A DNA stretch of 55,560 bases from Cochliopodium minus (lineage: Eukaryota; Discosea; Himatismenida; Cochliopodiidae), in contig JAMYWO010000079.1 of NCBI GenBank assembly GCA_024220525.1, positions 34,781-90,340 of the forward strand. The letters are read 5' to 3'. Below the pieces are notes generated by a model. The model was not told where the DNA came from. It ran no database searches and saw only the letters and a list, made by a program, of their open reading frames with translations. Numbering within the stretch: position 1 is the stretch's first letter; each line of letters starts with the position of its first letter. Shown here piece by piece: positions 11,970 through 23,554 of this stretch. The position numbers and the translations under genes were made by a program.

Positions 11970-14900
11970 ATGACTTCTTCATTAATTCAAGAATTAAGGA
12001 AAGATGATCCTTCTTTGGAAATCATCAAAAGATTAATCACCCAAGATAAAGCAGATGTGAATTCTTACGATAAGGAGGGAGAAACTCCTCTCACCAATAT
12101 TTGCCTCTTTAGCGCAGATAAGGAGATCATCAAGTATTTGGTGGATTCAAAGGCAGATATCAACAAGAAAAATAAAAGCAAATTTACACCGTTGATATGC
12201 TCGTTCAAAAAGCTCGATGATGATCTTATTAAGATGTTGATAGATTTGAAGGCTAATCCCAATCTTTCTGATGATAAAACCTTCCAATCTGCTTTGGAGG
12301 TCTATTTCCTTTCTAGGAAAGAAATTGATTTAGAGATGATAAAATATATGGTAGAGAAAGGTGGATTGACATTGAATAACAATTATCATGCAACGACTGC
12401 TCTGTTGGTAAAAAAAAAAGAAATATATTTTTGTAAAGAATATATCTCAAAATGATAATGGAATAAAAGAATCAAAGTATTATCAAGAATATAATTCATA
12501 TAATCAAACATTTATTTTCTTTAATCGCAACAAGATTGTTCAAATTTTTTTTTTTTCCTTAATGATGATTTTATTTCTTTGAAATATAAACAGATGAATG
12601 AAAATGTTGATGTTAAAATACTTGATTATATGTTGGATAAAAAAGTTAATGTCAGAACAGTAAGATTCTTTTTCTTTTTAATTACTTTTTTTCTTTCAAT
12701 TTTATTTATTATTTTAAATCTTCGTTAGGTAGTGAAGGGAGAATGTCCCATCGGATTATATTTGAGGTTAATTAAAGAAAAGGCCAATGTGGAGGTCGTC
12801 AAATTGTTGTATGAGAAAGGGAAATCTCCAATCAACGTGAGAAACTCCGAGGGACATCTTCCCATCCACACCGTCGCTTGTTGTTGCAACTATGATATGT
12901 TAAAGGTAAAGAATAAAGAAAAAATTTAAATAAAACAATTTTAAAAAAGAAATATTAAATTAAAAAAAATAACATAAACAAATAAAAATAACATAAAAAA
13001 ACTTTAAAAAAGAAATATTAAATTAAAAAAAATAACATAAACAAATAAAAATAACATAAAAAAACTAACAAAAAAAAAACAGTATTTTGTTGATATAAAA
13101 CAAAATATAAATGAAAAAGATTCGAAGGGATGGACTTTGTTACATTATTTATTCCACAACCCTAATGTTTCCCTTGATTTCGTCAAACTTTTGGTTGAAA
13201 ATAAAGCTCAAATAAATGCTCTTGATGACCAAAATAACACTCCCCTCATAATTTCTTGTTTTTATCCTTATGGTACTTTGGAGATTGTTAAATACCTCGT
13301 GGGTAAATTGAAAACAAAATTTTAATTTTATTTTTAAAATTTTTTGATTTTTTGATTTATTTTTAATTTTGTTTTAAAATTTTTTTTCTTTAATTTTTAT
13401 TTTATATTTTAAAATTTTTAAATTTTATTTTTATTTTTATTTTTATTTTTATTTTTATTTTTATTTTTTTTTAAATTTTTTAGCATTTTTATTGTTTGTT
13501 TTTTTAATTAATTTTTTTAATTAAGAAAACGGAGCAGATGTAAAGTTAAAAAGTAAACAAGGATTGAATGCTTTGAGACATGCGGCAAGAAACGAAAAGG
13601 AATTTAAACCAAAGTTGGATGTAAAAACAAAACACTCTCTAGTTTTATTATTGAATTTAATTTAATCAATTTTTATTTTTTAATTTTTAATTTTTTATTA
13701 TTCAATTTAATGTTTTAAATTTATTAAAAGATAGTAAAATATTTTGTGAAAGAATGTGGCTTGAAAGTCAATGAGAAGCAAACTTTTGGTACTCTTTTGC
13801 ATTATGTTTGTTTCTCCGAAAGAATGGACATGGATCTTATAAAATACATTGTTGAAGGTTTGTTCAAAAAAATTTTTTTGAATTATTTTCTGAAATATTT
13901 TAAAACTTTTTTGTTTTATATTATTTTTTTTGGAATTATTTTTAAAACTTTTTTTTTTAGAGGCCGGAGGAGATGTCAACATTAAAAACTCTGAAGAACT
14001 TAATTGTTTAGCTGTTGCTTGTTTTAACAAAAATCCAGACATTAACGTCGTTAAATATTTATTCGAAAAAAAGGTTCAAAAAAAAAAATCAAAAAACTTT
14101 TTTGATACAAAAATTTAAAAATTAAAAATAATTAAATAATAATTAAATGATTAAAAAATAATGGTTTATTTTATTAAAGGGAAACATAAATGATAAAGAT
14201 GGATTTGGCGAAAACTGTTTGTACAAATCATTAGTCAAAATAAACACTAATTCAGAGGTAATCAAGTTTTTGATAGACAACGGAGCTGATCCTAATATGA
14301 TAGCTAGAAGAGAAGGTAAAAAAAGTGAAAAAAATAATTGAATTTAAAATGTGTTTAAATAAAAATTAATAAAATAAAATAAAATCAAAATAATCAAATG
14401 ATTAAAATAAAAAAATGATTAAAATAATCAAAATAAATAAAATCAAAATAAAAAAAAAAAAAATCATGAAAATAAATATTAAAATAAAAAAATGATAATC
14501 AAAATAAAAATAAAATAATAAATCAAAAAAAATAAAATAATAAATCAAAATAAAATAAAATCAAATTTACCAATAAAAAAATAATCAATAAAATCAATAA
14601 AATAAAAAAATAATCAAAAAAAAAAATAAAAAATAAGAAATCATGAAAATATAAAATTAATCAAAAATAAAATAAAAATTTTTAATTTTTGGGATAGGTT
14701 ATTCTCCTTTCCTCGTTACTGTCGAAAAATTTGAATTTATGGATTATCTTGTGAGCAACTCTAAAGTGAAAGTAGATTTTAGTATAAAGAACAATGAAGG
14801 GGAAAACGCTTTTGTTAATGCTTTCACAAGAAATGTGGGAAAGGGATATAACTTTGATATGATCAAGTATTTGGTTGAAAAACTTCATTTTGATGTTAAT

Positions 14901-15972
14901 TCTCACAATAAGTAAAAATTTTTTTTGATTAATTTTTTTATTTATTTTAATTTACAATTTTTATTATTTATTTTTTTAATTTTATATTTTATTTCTATTT
15001 TTCACAGCATTATATTTTTTTTATTATTTTTATTTAACATTTTTTGAATATTTTTTTTCTTTATTTTAATTTTTGTGTTGTAATAATACATTATTTTTCA
15101 AATTTTTTTTAATAATTTATATTATTTTTAATTTTTTTTTAAAAACATTTTATTTAAATTTTTTTTTTAATTTTTTCAAAAAGAAAAAAATATAATGCGA
15201 TTCATGTAATGTGTGCAAGGCAAGAGTTAAATCTTGAAATCATAGATTATTTGATAGAAAAAAAGATAGACTGCAACTTCAAATCAGAAACTGGTTAAAA
15301 AAAAAAAACCAACAAAAAAAAAAAAACTCTTTCTAATTATTATTCAATTTTATAATGATTTCTAAAAATAGGTCTCTCTACATTAACCACTAGTATCAAT
15401 TCTGTAAAAGAAATAAATTTTGAAGTTATAAAATTGTTGTTGGAAAAAGGAAAGGGTAAAAAAAAAAATTAAATTTTATTTATTTTTTATTTTTTGTTTT
15501 TTTTGATTAAAAACTTTTTTTTCTTAAAAAATTAAATTATTTTTTAAAATTTTTTTATTTTTCATTATTTTTAGCTGATCCAAACTCTCAGGACAAAAAG
15601 GGTTTCTCTACATTGTATTATGCTTGCAGCCATCCCTTCATCAAGTTGGAAGTAATAGAGTATCTCCTAAAAAACAAGGCCAACCCCAATATCAGATCAT
15701 TTGACGTAAAAAAAATTATAAAAAAAAAATAAAAAAAAATAAAAAAAAAATAAAAAAAAAAATTAAAAAAAGAAATTTCAGATTGAATTTTTTGAAATAT
15801 TAAAAAAATTTTTATAAAGAACAAGTTAGATTGTTTTGATATTGCCAAACACAAGAAAGATAATCCTTTGGTGGAGCTTTTGACTTCTTATAGCGGCTCT
15901 GGTGTTGATGATAAAGATTCTTGGAAGATCCTTTCTCTTTTGGATGATAAAAACAAATTACTCAATTTCTGA
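11970..15972 (+). CDS. Ankyrin-repeat protein, about 13 exons
   Basis: The frame starts at ATG 11970 and ends at TGA 15970-15972 after about 13 exons joined by GT-AG introns in phase. Exons begin near 11970, 12592, 12730, 13082, 13527, 13731, 13961, 14181, 14697, 15182, 15372, 15575 and 15820. Nearly the whole protein is ankyrin repeats with degenerate consensus (for example GETPLTNICLFSADKEIIKYL, KYLVEKGG-type helices, ADPN/ADVN turns). I count about 14. No signal peptide, membrane segment or extra domain is seen, and the last exon is a short non-repeat tail. The role is presumably protein binding; no partner can be inferred. Intron 13326-13526 and intron 14318-14696 are extreme AT repeats, and intron 12905-13081 has a tandem 62-bp duplication. 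Confidence 0.8.
12949..13071. repeat. Tandem 62-bp duplication inside an ankyrin-gene intron
   Basis: The sequence beginning GAAATATTAAATTAAAAAAA and containing ATAACATAAACAAATAAAAA occurs twice in a row with almost no change. It lies wholly within an intron and has no coding content. Confidence 0.7.
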
Positions 15973-16062
15973 AAAAAATTATCTTTTCCTAATAAACCTA
16001 AATACTTATTAATTTTAAATTATTAAATTTATTTAATTAAATAAATAAAAAAAAAATCTCTG

Positions 16063-17260
16063 ATGAAATTTTTTATTTATATTGCTTTATTTTGTTTATC
16101 TTTCTATTTGTCTAATTCTTTGACCATTTGTTTGTCTCAAGGTAAAATCTTAAATCAAAATAAATATTTATAAAAAATCTTTATTTAACGAAATACTATT
16201 CAAAATGAAACATAATATCAAGATCTCTATTTTTAAATATACCTTTCACATTTTTATTTTGGTTTTAAAAGAGAATTATTTCTCAGAATTTAAATAAAAT
16301 TTCTTTTGAATTTTCTTATTTAATAATATGATTTATATTTATTATTATTTTTTTAAAAGATCAATTCTGTAGAGGAAGTTATGAATGTTACGAAACACCA
16401 ATCAATAAATGCATAAATGACAACAACGTCACTTCGTACTACATCAACGGCACCAACAACATGTTTTACTATTATTCCGGAGGAGATGGAAATTGTTCAG
16501 GAACCCCACAAGTTTTTCCTGTACAATTTGATAAATGTTTGTCTTTATCATTCGAAACAAGCAAGATGTTCTCAAGTACAAAAAATTTTTGAAATTTTTT
16601 TTTGAAATTATTCATTTTAAATTTTTAATTTTATTTATATATTTATTTTATTTTTTCATTAATTTTTTTATTTGTAAAGATGGATTGTTTTTATCAAGCA
16701 GCCCAGTGTTCTCTTTGGGATCTTATCTCGACAACGAGTGCATCTCATGGACTGGACAATCCTTGTGCGTAATGACAGACATTTGCTACAACTTCATCAA
16801 TGGACTTCCTTACTTCTCTTCCATTACTATTAAAACGTAAAAAAAATTATTTTCAATTTTAAATTAATTAAATTATTTTAAACAAAATTTTTAATTTAGC
16901 ACAAATAATCCTGGTAACTTGAGTCTTACTGGTTTCAATGTAGAGAACTGTTATTCTGGTGGTAGTTCTGTCAATTTTTTCGCAACGGTTAATGTCTGCG
17001 TCTCTGGTAATTATCAAATAATTTAAAAAAATTTTAAATTAAAACCAAATTTTTTTATTTTTTTTTTTAAAAAAAGATATCGTTTCTGATGCAATTTCAT
17101 TGAGATTAGGAAATGGTAGAAATTTATTTTAGAATTTTTTTTCAAAAAACAATTTAATCTCATTTTCTTTTTCATCTCTAAAGGTACTACTTGTTCCATC
17201 GAAAACAATGTCTCTCCGACTTTTTCCAAAAACTCTAAAAAACAAGAAATATTCAAATAA
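16063..17260 (+). CDS. Secreted Cys-containing protein, unrecognised family
   Basis: Six exons: 16063-16140, about 16361-16578, 16681-16839, 16900-17009, about 17077-17114 and 17185-17260. Exon 1 encodes a clear signal peptide (MKFFIYIALFCLSFYLSNS). The mature part has many Cys and N-glycosylation sequons (for example YINGTNN, GNCSGTP), so an extracellular or cell-surface location is likely. I see no C-terminal membrane segment; the protein ends in a short Lys-rich tail at TAA 17258-17260. No known domain is recognised. Exon 5 is short (about 38 nt). The partial gene after 41836 has a similar look (Cys, Gly, aromatic-rich exons), but I cannot show homology. Confidence 0.65.
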
Positions 17261-17332
17261 ATTAAATTAAAAAATATTCGAGATTAATCCAAAAATAAAT
17301 TATAATTTCAAACAATTTTTTTTTTTCATTTT

Positions 17333-18149
17333 TCATTCAAAAAAACTCAGAATTTCAACTCCTTGTCCTACTCTCCAAATAGAAACGGATGGGAAATAAA
17401 TAACATCCTTTTGAATGATATGAGCCCAAACAAACTCTCCGTTTTTATAAAAAGAAACTTCCAATTTCTTCAAATCTAATCTCACTTTCACAATATCCCC
17501 CAAAATTATTTTAGTATTACTCCCTACTATTCTAGTCCCCATTCCGTTGTTATAAGCTTTTTTTTTTTCAAAGAAATGGAATAGAAAAAAAAAAAATTAT
17601 TTTTTTAAGTTTTTACAGTATGAATTTGCCCACCAATATATCCCTACAATTATCAGTTTTGAAAAAAAAAAAATTCTTTTGTGAAGAAAACCTTTCCCCA
17701 TACAAATGGAAGTGCCAAATTTTGTGTCTGGTGTTATTCCAATATAAACTTGTTCATCAAAACTCCTAGTATTTTTTGGCCAAAAAGGTTTGACTATTTG
17801 AATAAATTTTCAGAGAATAAATATTAATTTTTATTTTTTATTTTATAATATTTTTTATTAACGTTCCTTCTTTATATCCTTTTTTCGACATCATTACATC
17901 AAATTGTAGATCATTTTTAATTTTTTTTACCAGCATCAAATTTTCTTCAGATATTTCAATCGAACCAGATACACTTTTATCTCTCCATTTAAAAGGTATT
18001 TTAAGATATTCTTTGCATATATGTTTGATCAATACTTTGGGAAGTTTATTAAAAGGTGTTTCTTTGGATAATTTGAGAGCCAAAAGAAATAAAATTCTCT
18101 CATCTACTGACCCCATCTTTTTTTGATTCATATTTAATGTTCCTCCCAT
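17333..18149 (-). CDS. SPRY-domain protein, array copy A (possibly frame-disrupted)
   Basis: This is the first member of a tandem family on the minus strand. Exon 1 (18149 to about 17863) has an F-box-like helical segment (LALKLSKETPFNKLPKVLIK) and the first SPRY strands. Exon 2 (about 17790-17700) has KPFWPKNTRSF and YIGITPDTKFG. A microexon near 17645-17620 gives GIYWWANSY. Exon 4 (17542-17333) has LEVSFYKNGEFVWAH and YFPSVSIWRVGQG, ending in TGA. Compared with copies C and E, exon 1 lacks about 14 nt just before its splice donor. The exon 1-2 junction is then out of frame and runs into TAG. Either another donor is used or the copy is a young pseudogene. Confidence 0.55.
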
Positions 18150-18304
18150 TTTGATTGCTTCCAAATTTTTTTTTTATAAAATTTTTCAAGAAGCTTCTTG
18201 ATAATTAGCTAATTAGAGAAAATAATTTTTTTTGATCAACACTAAACTAAAATTTTAATTGAAACCAATTCTTTTAAATGTTTTTCCTTCAAAATGTTAT
18301 TTAA

Positions 18305-19320
18305 TCAGTAAACAGAATATCTTAGAATAGAAACACTTTGTCCAACTTTCCATAAACGAACGGAAGGGAAGTAAACAACATTAGGAAGATTGTGATCCCA
18401 TATTTTAGAGCCATTATTGTAAAAACTTATTTTTAATTCTTTGAAATCCAAACATACCATCACTACATCCCCTGTTTCAAATACTTTACCTTCACAATGG
18501 GAATGACTTACTTTGATGAATTTTTCAGTGCCATTGATATATCCTTTCATCAAAAAATTTTTAAAACTTTTCTATTATTTTATTTTTCGATATTTAAAAT
18601 ATTTTTTTGTTTAAATAAATATGTGTTTTGAAATAATTTTTTATTCAAAAAAAAAAACCGTTGCCATTTGCCCAATATATCCCTTTATTAAAGATTTGTA
18701 AAACTTTTTCAATTTTTTTTTTAATTTTTGTAAATATTGCATTAAACAATTAATTCGAAAAAAAATAAAAAAATCTTAAATTAACATGTTGCGAAAATAA
18801 GTACCTTTTCCTTTTGACCAATGTATCCCTCTGTTAAAGATTTTACTATCTTTCATTTATAAAAGTTTATTAATTCTTGAATTTTAGTTGATCATCTAAT
18901 ACCCAGTTTTTCACAATCATCTTGAGCAACCCCAATATAAAAATGTTTGTTACTCCCAGATTTATCTTCTTTTGGCAATGAGGTTCAACTAAAAAAAAAA
19001 ATGATATTTAATTATTTATATTTTTTTCAGTGAATAAAAAAAAACTGAATAATAAAATTTACTTTCCCATTCTATTCCCTTTATCATATCCTATTGTCGT
19101 CAAAATCAAATCATATCTTGTATCATTACCAATCTTTTGCTTTCAAATTTTCTTCGGAAATCTCAATATATTTGGTTCCTTTATCCTTCCATATAAAGAT
19201 GGGTTTGAGATATTCTTTGCAGATTTGTTTGATCAATACTTTGGGAAGTTTTTTGAAGGGTGTTTCCTTCGATAATTTGAGAGCCAAAAGAAAAAAAATC
19301 CAATCAAAGTTCAACAAAAT
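18305..19320 (-). pseudogene. SPRY-domain array copy B, disabled, with two alternative-looking microexons
   Basis: Exons align with copies C-E, but the copy is damaged. The start ATG of copy D is changed (there is no ATG before LNFDWIFFLLAL). One A is missing in the run after ENLKA (near 19130). One G is missing where other copies read PFWP (near 18980; here the bases read CATTGCCAAAAG). Two microexon candidates lie in series: 18828-18805 (GIHWSKGK) and 18682-18659 (GIYWANGN), each 24 nt and phase-matched. The last exon, about 18550-18305, is open and normal (LKISFYNNGSKIWDH). If the two single-base deletions are sequencing errors, the copy could be nearer to functional, but the lost start would remain. 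Confidence 0.55.
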
Positions 19321-19515
19321 TTTTTTAAAGATAAAAGTTTTATTTATGTATCCTTGTTTATCTTTCGGATAACTTTATCAATCTTTGAAAATAAGATAAA
19401 GGAAAATTTTCAATTTTATTTCAAAGAAAAAAAAAAGGTTAAAAAAAATAAGTTTTTCTCAATGAAAATAAGATTAATTTTTTGTCAATCTTTCCATTTT
19501 ATTGGTCTTTTTTCT

Positions 19516-20500
19516 TTATTTCTGATAAACATTATGACTCAAAATAGTGGCACCTTGTTCAACTTTCCAAATTGAAACAGAAGGGAAATAAATCAAGTTC
19601 TTTTCAAGAGGATGATCCCATATATATCCTCCGTTTTTGTAGAAAGAAACTTTCATCTCATCAAAATCCAAACACACTTTAACCACATCTTTCTGAATAA
19701 ATCCTGTGCTACCTCCTTCTCCTCCTCCTCCCTTAATATAACCTTTTTTAAATAAATAAATTGAAAATAAAAATTGGAAATGGTCTCCTAATATGTTTGA
19801 TAATAAAAAATAATTTTTTTTATCAAATTAATTTGAATGTTGAAACAAAAGAAATTCGAAATAAATAAATTCTAAGAGTTTTCTTCAAAAAAAAAAAAAA
19901 AATTATTTTACTCCCTCCATTTGCCCACCAATAGATTCCTAATCCCAAAATAAAATTTTAAATGAAAAATAAAGTTTAGCTATTTTTGATTGTTCAACTA
20001 ACCTTTCCCTAAACACATGCTGGTTGTATTGAATCCTGTTTCGGTAACATCTATTTCAGGTGTCACTCCAATGTATACTTGTTCGTAATTGTTTACAGTG
20101 TTTGCAGGCCAAAAAGGTTGAACTATGATGAAATTAAAAAATCAAAAAAATTTTCAGAGAATTGAATATAATTTTTATATTTTTATATTTCTCTTTTTTT
20201 ACGTTCCCATTCAATTTTCCCTTCTTCATATCCTATTGTCGTCATTATCACATCGAAATGTTCATCATCTCCAATTTTTTTCGCTTTCATATTGTTCTCA
20301 GAAATCTGTATGTTTCCCACAACACCCCAATCCTTCCATATAAAGATTGGTTTGAGATATTCTTTGCAGATATGTTTGATCAATACTTTGGGGAGTTTTT
20401 TGAAGGGTGTTTCCTTCGATAATTTGAGAGCCAAAAGAAATAAAATTCTCTCTCCTATTTTTCTTGAAGATTTTGGATTTTTGTTTGCTGCATCTTTCAT
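19516..20500 (-). CDS. SPRY-domain protein, array copy C
   Basis: An intact four-exon gene: 20500-20203, 20122-20003, 19938-19912 (27 nt) and 19742-19516. All junctions are in phase 1. The first about 50 residues carry an F-box-like helical segment (LALKLSKETPFKKLPKVLIK). The rest is a complete SPRY/B30.2-type domain, with QPFWPAN, YIGVTPEID, GIYWWANGG (the microexon), KVSFYKNGGYIWDH and YFPSVSIWKVEQG. SPRY domains are beta-sandwich protein-binding modules. Together with an F-box-like N-terminus this suggests a substrate receptor for ubiquitin ligation, but that is inference. Exon 1 and the sequence around it are nearly identical to copy E, 2316 bp downstream. Confidence 0.75.
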
Positions 20501-20741
20501 AGGATCTATTCAAACCAAATAAATCATTCAAATTTAAATTTTTACAAGTTAGATCAATTTACCCATCTCTCACAATTTTTTTTTTTAATTTTTTGAAAGA
20601 AAAATTTTGGGGTGGAAACATCTTTCAAAATATCTCGTTTGAACTTATCATTGATACTTCTTTAACTATTTATTTTTATTTTTTGGAAACATCTTTCAAA
20701 ACATCTTGTTTGTTTAAAACTTTTAAAACTTTCTCTTTTTT

Positions 20742-21640
20742 TTAGTAAACAAAATAACCCAAAATAGTGGCACCTTGATCAATTTTCCAAATGGCAACAG
20801 AAGGGAAATAAACAACATTCATATCAAGAGGATGATCCCACATGTATTCTCCGTTTTTGTAGAAAGAAACTTTCATCACATCAAAATTCAAGGACACTTT
20901 AACGACATCTTTTGTAGAAAACTTTTGTTTGGTATAATCATTACTGTTACTTCCTCCCTGAATATAGCCTTTATTTAAAAAAAAATTGAAAATAAAAATT
21001 TTAAATTTTAAGAGATTATCTTTTTTAATTGATTATTTTTTAAAACTTTCGAAGAATATTTGAAAAATTAATTTTTAAAAAACTAAATATCCTTACTATG
21101 ACCATTTGCCCAACAATATATTCCTTTATTTTTGTAATTAAAAAGAATATTTAGCTTAATTTTTTTATTAATTGACCTTTTCCTAAACACATGCTGGTTG
21201 TATTGAATCCTGTTTCGGTAACATCTATTTCAGGTGTCACTCCAATGTAAACTTGTTGATAGCTATCTGATGTATTTGCTGGCCAAAAAGGTTGAACTAT
21301 GATGAAATTAAAAAATCAAAAAAATTTTCAGAGAATTGATTATAATTTTTATATTTTTTATATTTCTTTTTTTACGTTCCCATTCTATTCTCCCTTTTTC
21401 ATATCCTATTGTCGTCATTATCACACCGAATTGGCTATCATCTCCAATCTTTTTCGCTTTCAAATTTTCTTCAGAAATCTGTATGTTTCCCACAACACCT
21501 CTATCCTTCCATATAAAGATTGGTTTGAGATATTCTTGGCAAATATGTTTGATCAATACTTTGGGAAGTTTTTTGAAGGGTGTTTCCTTCGATAATTTGA
21601 GAGCCAAAAGAAAAAAAATCCAATCAAAGTTCAACAACAT
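20742..21640 (-). CDS. SPRY-domain protein, array copy D
   Basis: A four-exon gene with the same architecture as copy C: exon 1 from ATG 21640 to about 21380, exon 2 about 21298-21179, a 27-nt microexon near 21112-21086, and exon 4 about 20969-20742, ending in TAA. The N-terminus is shorter and differs (MLLNFDWIFFLLALKL). The microexon reads GIYCWANGH, a Trp-to-Cys change in the central strand relative to copy C. Exon 4 has VMKVSFYKNGEYMWDH and YFPSVAIWKIDQG. The reading frame is intact. It is the parent-type of fragment F. Confidence 0.7.
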
Positions 21641-21828
21641 TTTTTTTAAATTTGAAGAAAAAAGTCTATTATTTTTGTATCCTTGTTTAACTTTGGGATA
21701 ACTTCTCAATCTTTGAAAATAAGAAAGAAAATAATTATTTTAATTTTATTTCAAAGAAAAAAAAAAGGTTAAAAAAAAAAATAAAGTTTTTCTCAAAAAT
21801 AAATAAGATTGTCCATCTTTCCATTTCT

Positions 21829-22816
21829 TTATTTCTGATAAACATTATGACTCAAAATAGTGGCACCTTGATCAATTTTCCAAATGGCAACAGAAGGGAA
21901 ATAAATCAAGTTCTTTTCAAGAGGATGATCCCATATATATCCTCCGTTTTTGTAGAAAGAAACTTTCATCTCATCAAAATCCAAACACACTTTAACCACA
22001 TCTTTCTGAATAAATCCTGTGCTAACTCCTTCCTCTTCCCCTCCCTTAATATAACCTTTTTTAGAATAAAAAAATTGAAAATAAAAATTGGAAATGGTCT
22101 TCATGTTTGATAATAAAAAATAATTTTTTAATCAGATTTTTATTAAATGGTAAAACTAAAAGAAAATTCGAAATAAATAAATTTTCTTAATTGTTTTCTT
22201 TTTAAAAAAAAAAAAAATTTATTTTACTCCCTCCATTTGCCCACCAATAGATCCCTAATCCCAAAATTATTTTTGTGATTAAAAATAAAGTTTAGCTAAA
22301 TTTGATTATTCAACAAACCATCCCCTAAACACAAGGAGTTTGTATTGAGTCTTGTTTCGGTAACATCTATTTCAGGTGTCACTCCAATGTATACTTGTTC
22401 GTAATTGTTTACAGTGTTTGCAGGCCAAAAAGGTTGAACTATGATGAAATTAAAAAATCAAAAAAATTTTCAGAGAATTGAATATAATTTTTATATTTTT
22501 ATATTTCTCTTTTTTTACGTTCCCATTCAATTTTCCCTTCTTCATATCCTATTGTCGTCATTATCACATCGAAATGTTCATCATCTCCAATTTTTTTCGC
22601 TTTCATATTGTTCTCAGAAATCTGTATGTTTCCCACAACACCCCAATCCTTCCATATAAAGATTGGTTTGAGATATTCTTTGCAGATATGTTTGATCAAT
22701 ACTTTGGGGAGTTTTTTGAAGGGTGTTTCCTTCGATAATTTGAGAGCCAAAAGAAATAAAATTCTCTCTCCTATTTTTCTTGAAGATTTTGGATTTTTGT
22801 TTGCTGCATCTTTCAT
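21829..22816 (-). CDS. SPRY-domain protein, array copy E
   Basis: A four-exon gene: 22816-22519, about 22438-22319, microexon about 22254-22228, and about 22060-21829, ending in TAA. Exon 1 is identical to copy C at protein level over 100 residues. Exon 2 differs at its end (TRLNTNSLCLGDG instead of the copy C ending). Exon 4 differs slightly in the Gly-rich loop (shorter, with EEEG). The mixture of identical and divergent segments points to a recent duplication with later change, or to gene conversion with copy C. Its function is presumed to be the same as copy C. Confidence 0.75.
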
Positions 22817-23059
22817 AGGATCTATTCAAACCAAATAAATCATTCAAATTTAAATTTTTACAAGTTAGATCAATTTACCCATCTCTCACAATTTTTTTTT
22901 TTAATTTTTTGAAAGAAAAATTTAAAGTGGAAACATCTTTCAAAATATCTCGTATGAACTTATCCATTTAACTTCTTGAACTATTTATTTTTTTATTTTT
23001 TGGAAACATCTTTCAAAACATCTTGTTTGTTTAAAACTTTTAAAACTTTCTCTTTATTT

Positions 23060-23281
23060 TTAGTAAATAGAATAACCCTAAAATTGTGGCACCTTGATCA
23101 ATTTTCCAAATGGCAACATAAGGGAAATGAACAACATACATGCAAGAGGGTGATCCCACATGTATTCTCCTTTTTTGTTAAAAAAAACTTTCATCACATC
23201 AAAATCCCAATGACATTTTATACACATCTTTTGTAGAAAACTGCAACAACGTTTTGAAAAAAAAAGAATTTTATTTATCAA
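23060..23281 (-). pseudogene. SPRY-domain array copy F, last-exon fragment
   Basis: Only the last exon remains, matching the last exon of copy D (FDVMKV, GEYMWDH). It has frame-breaking changes after WDHPL and lacks the normal upstream exons. It marks the far edge of the duplicated block: the next sequence (from 23315) is an unrelated gene. Confidence 0.7.
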
Positions 23282-23314
23282 TTCTTTTTTGAAATCATTT
23301 AATTGTCGAATCAG

Positions 23315-23554
23315 CTAAAGAACTCCACAATTGCAATTGTTTATTGGATATAAATTAATTCTGCCATCAACCTTTAAAACCCTATCACAAATTTGATTGC
23401 ATGAATTACACATGGGAACCAAGTACCTTGATCCTGAATTTGCATTTTGATTCTGATGAATAACATGGCAACTATCTATTTGGCCCGTATGTTTTACCTC
23501 CTTTTTGACATCCGAGATGGTCTCAACCATCATAATGTTCAGAAATAGATTCAT
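23315..23554 (-). CDS. Small Cys/His protein, possible zinc-binding
   Basis: A single exon of 79 residues from ATG 23554 to TAG. The central part reads DSCHVIHQNQNANSGSRYLV, then PMCNSCNQICD, with a Cys-rich end (NNCNCGVL). The CHVIH...YLVPMCNSCN pattern is like small HNH-nuclease-related or zinc-ribbon proteins common in bacteria and some protists. No catalytic assignment is possible. It borders the broken edge of the SPRY duplication. A shorter start at the second or third Met is possible. Confidence 0.5.
   Translation of the reverse strand: MNLFLNIMMVETISDVKKEVKHTGQIDSCHVIHQNQNANSGSRYLVPMCNSCNQICDRVLKVDGRINLYPINNCNCGVL

Larger units (their letters stand above)
19040..23281. repeat. Tandem 2.3-kb segmental duplication carrying SPRY genes
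   Basis: Blocks of about 2316 bp repeat in direct orientation. Copy C maps onto copy E (starts 20500 and 22816, stops 19516 and 21829), and copy D maps onto fragment F. The copy B N-terminal exon region (19094-19400) maps onto the copy D region (21336-21720). The segment 20125-20531 appears identical to 22441-22847 by reading. Confidence 0.8.

Noticed and set aside
19030-22840. Plus-strand open frames in the SPRY array
   Set aside because: They are antisense shadows of the minus-strand SPRY exons and repeat wherever exon 1 repeats.
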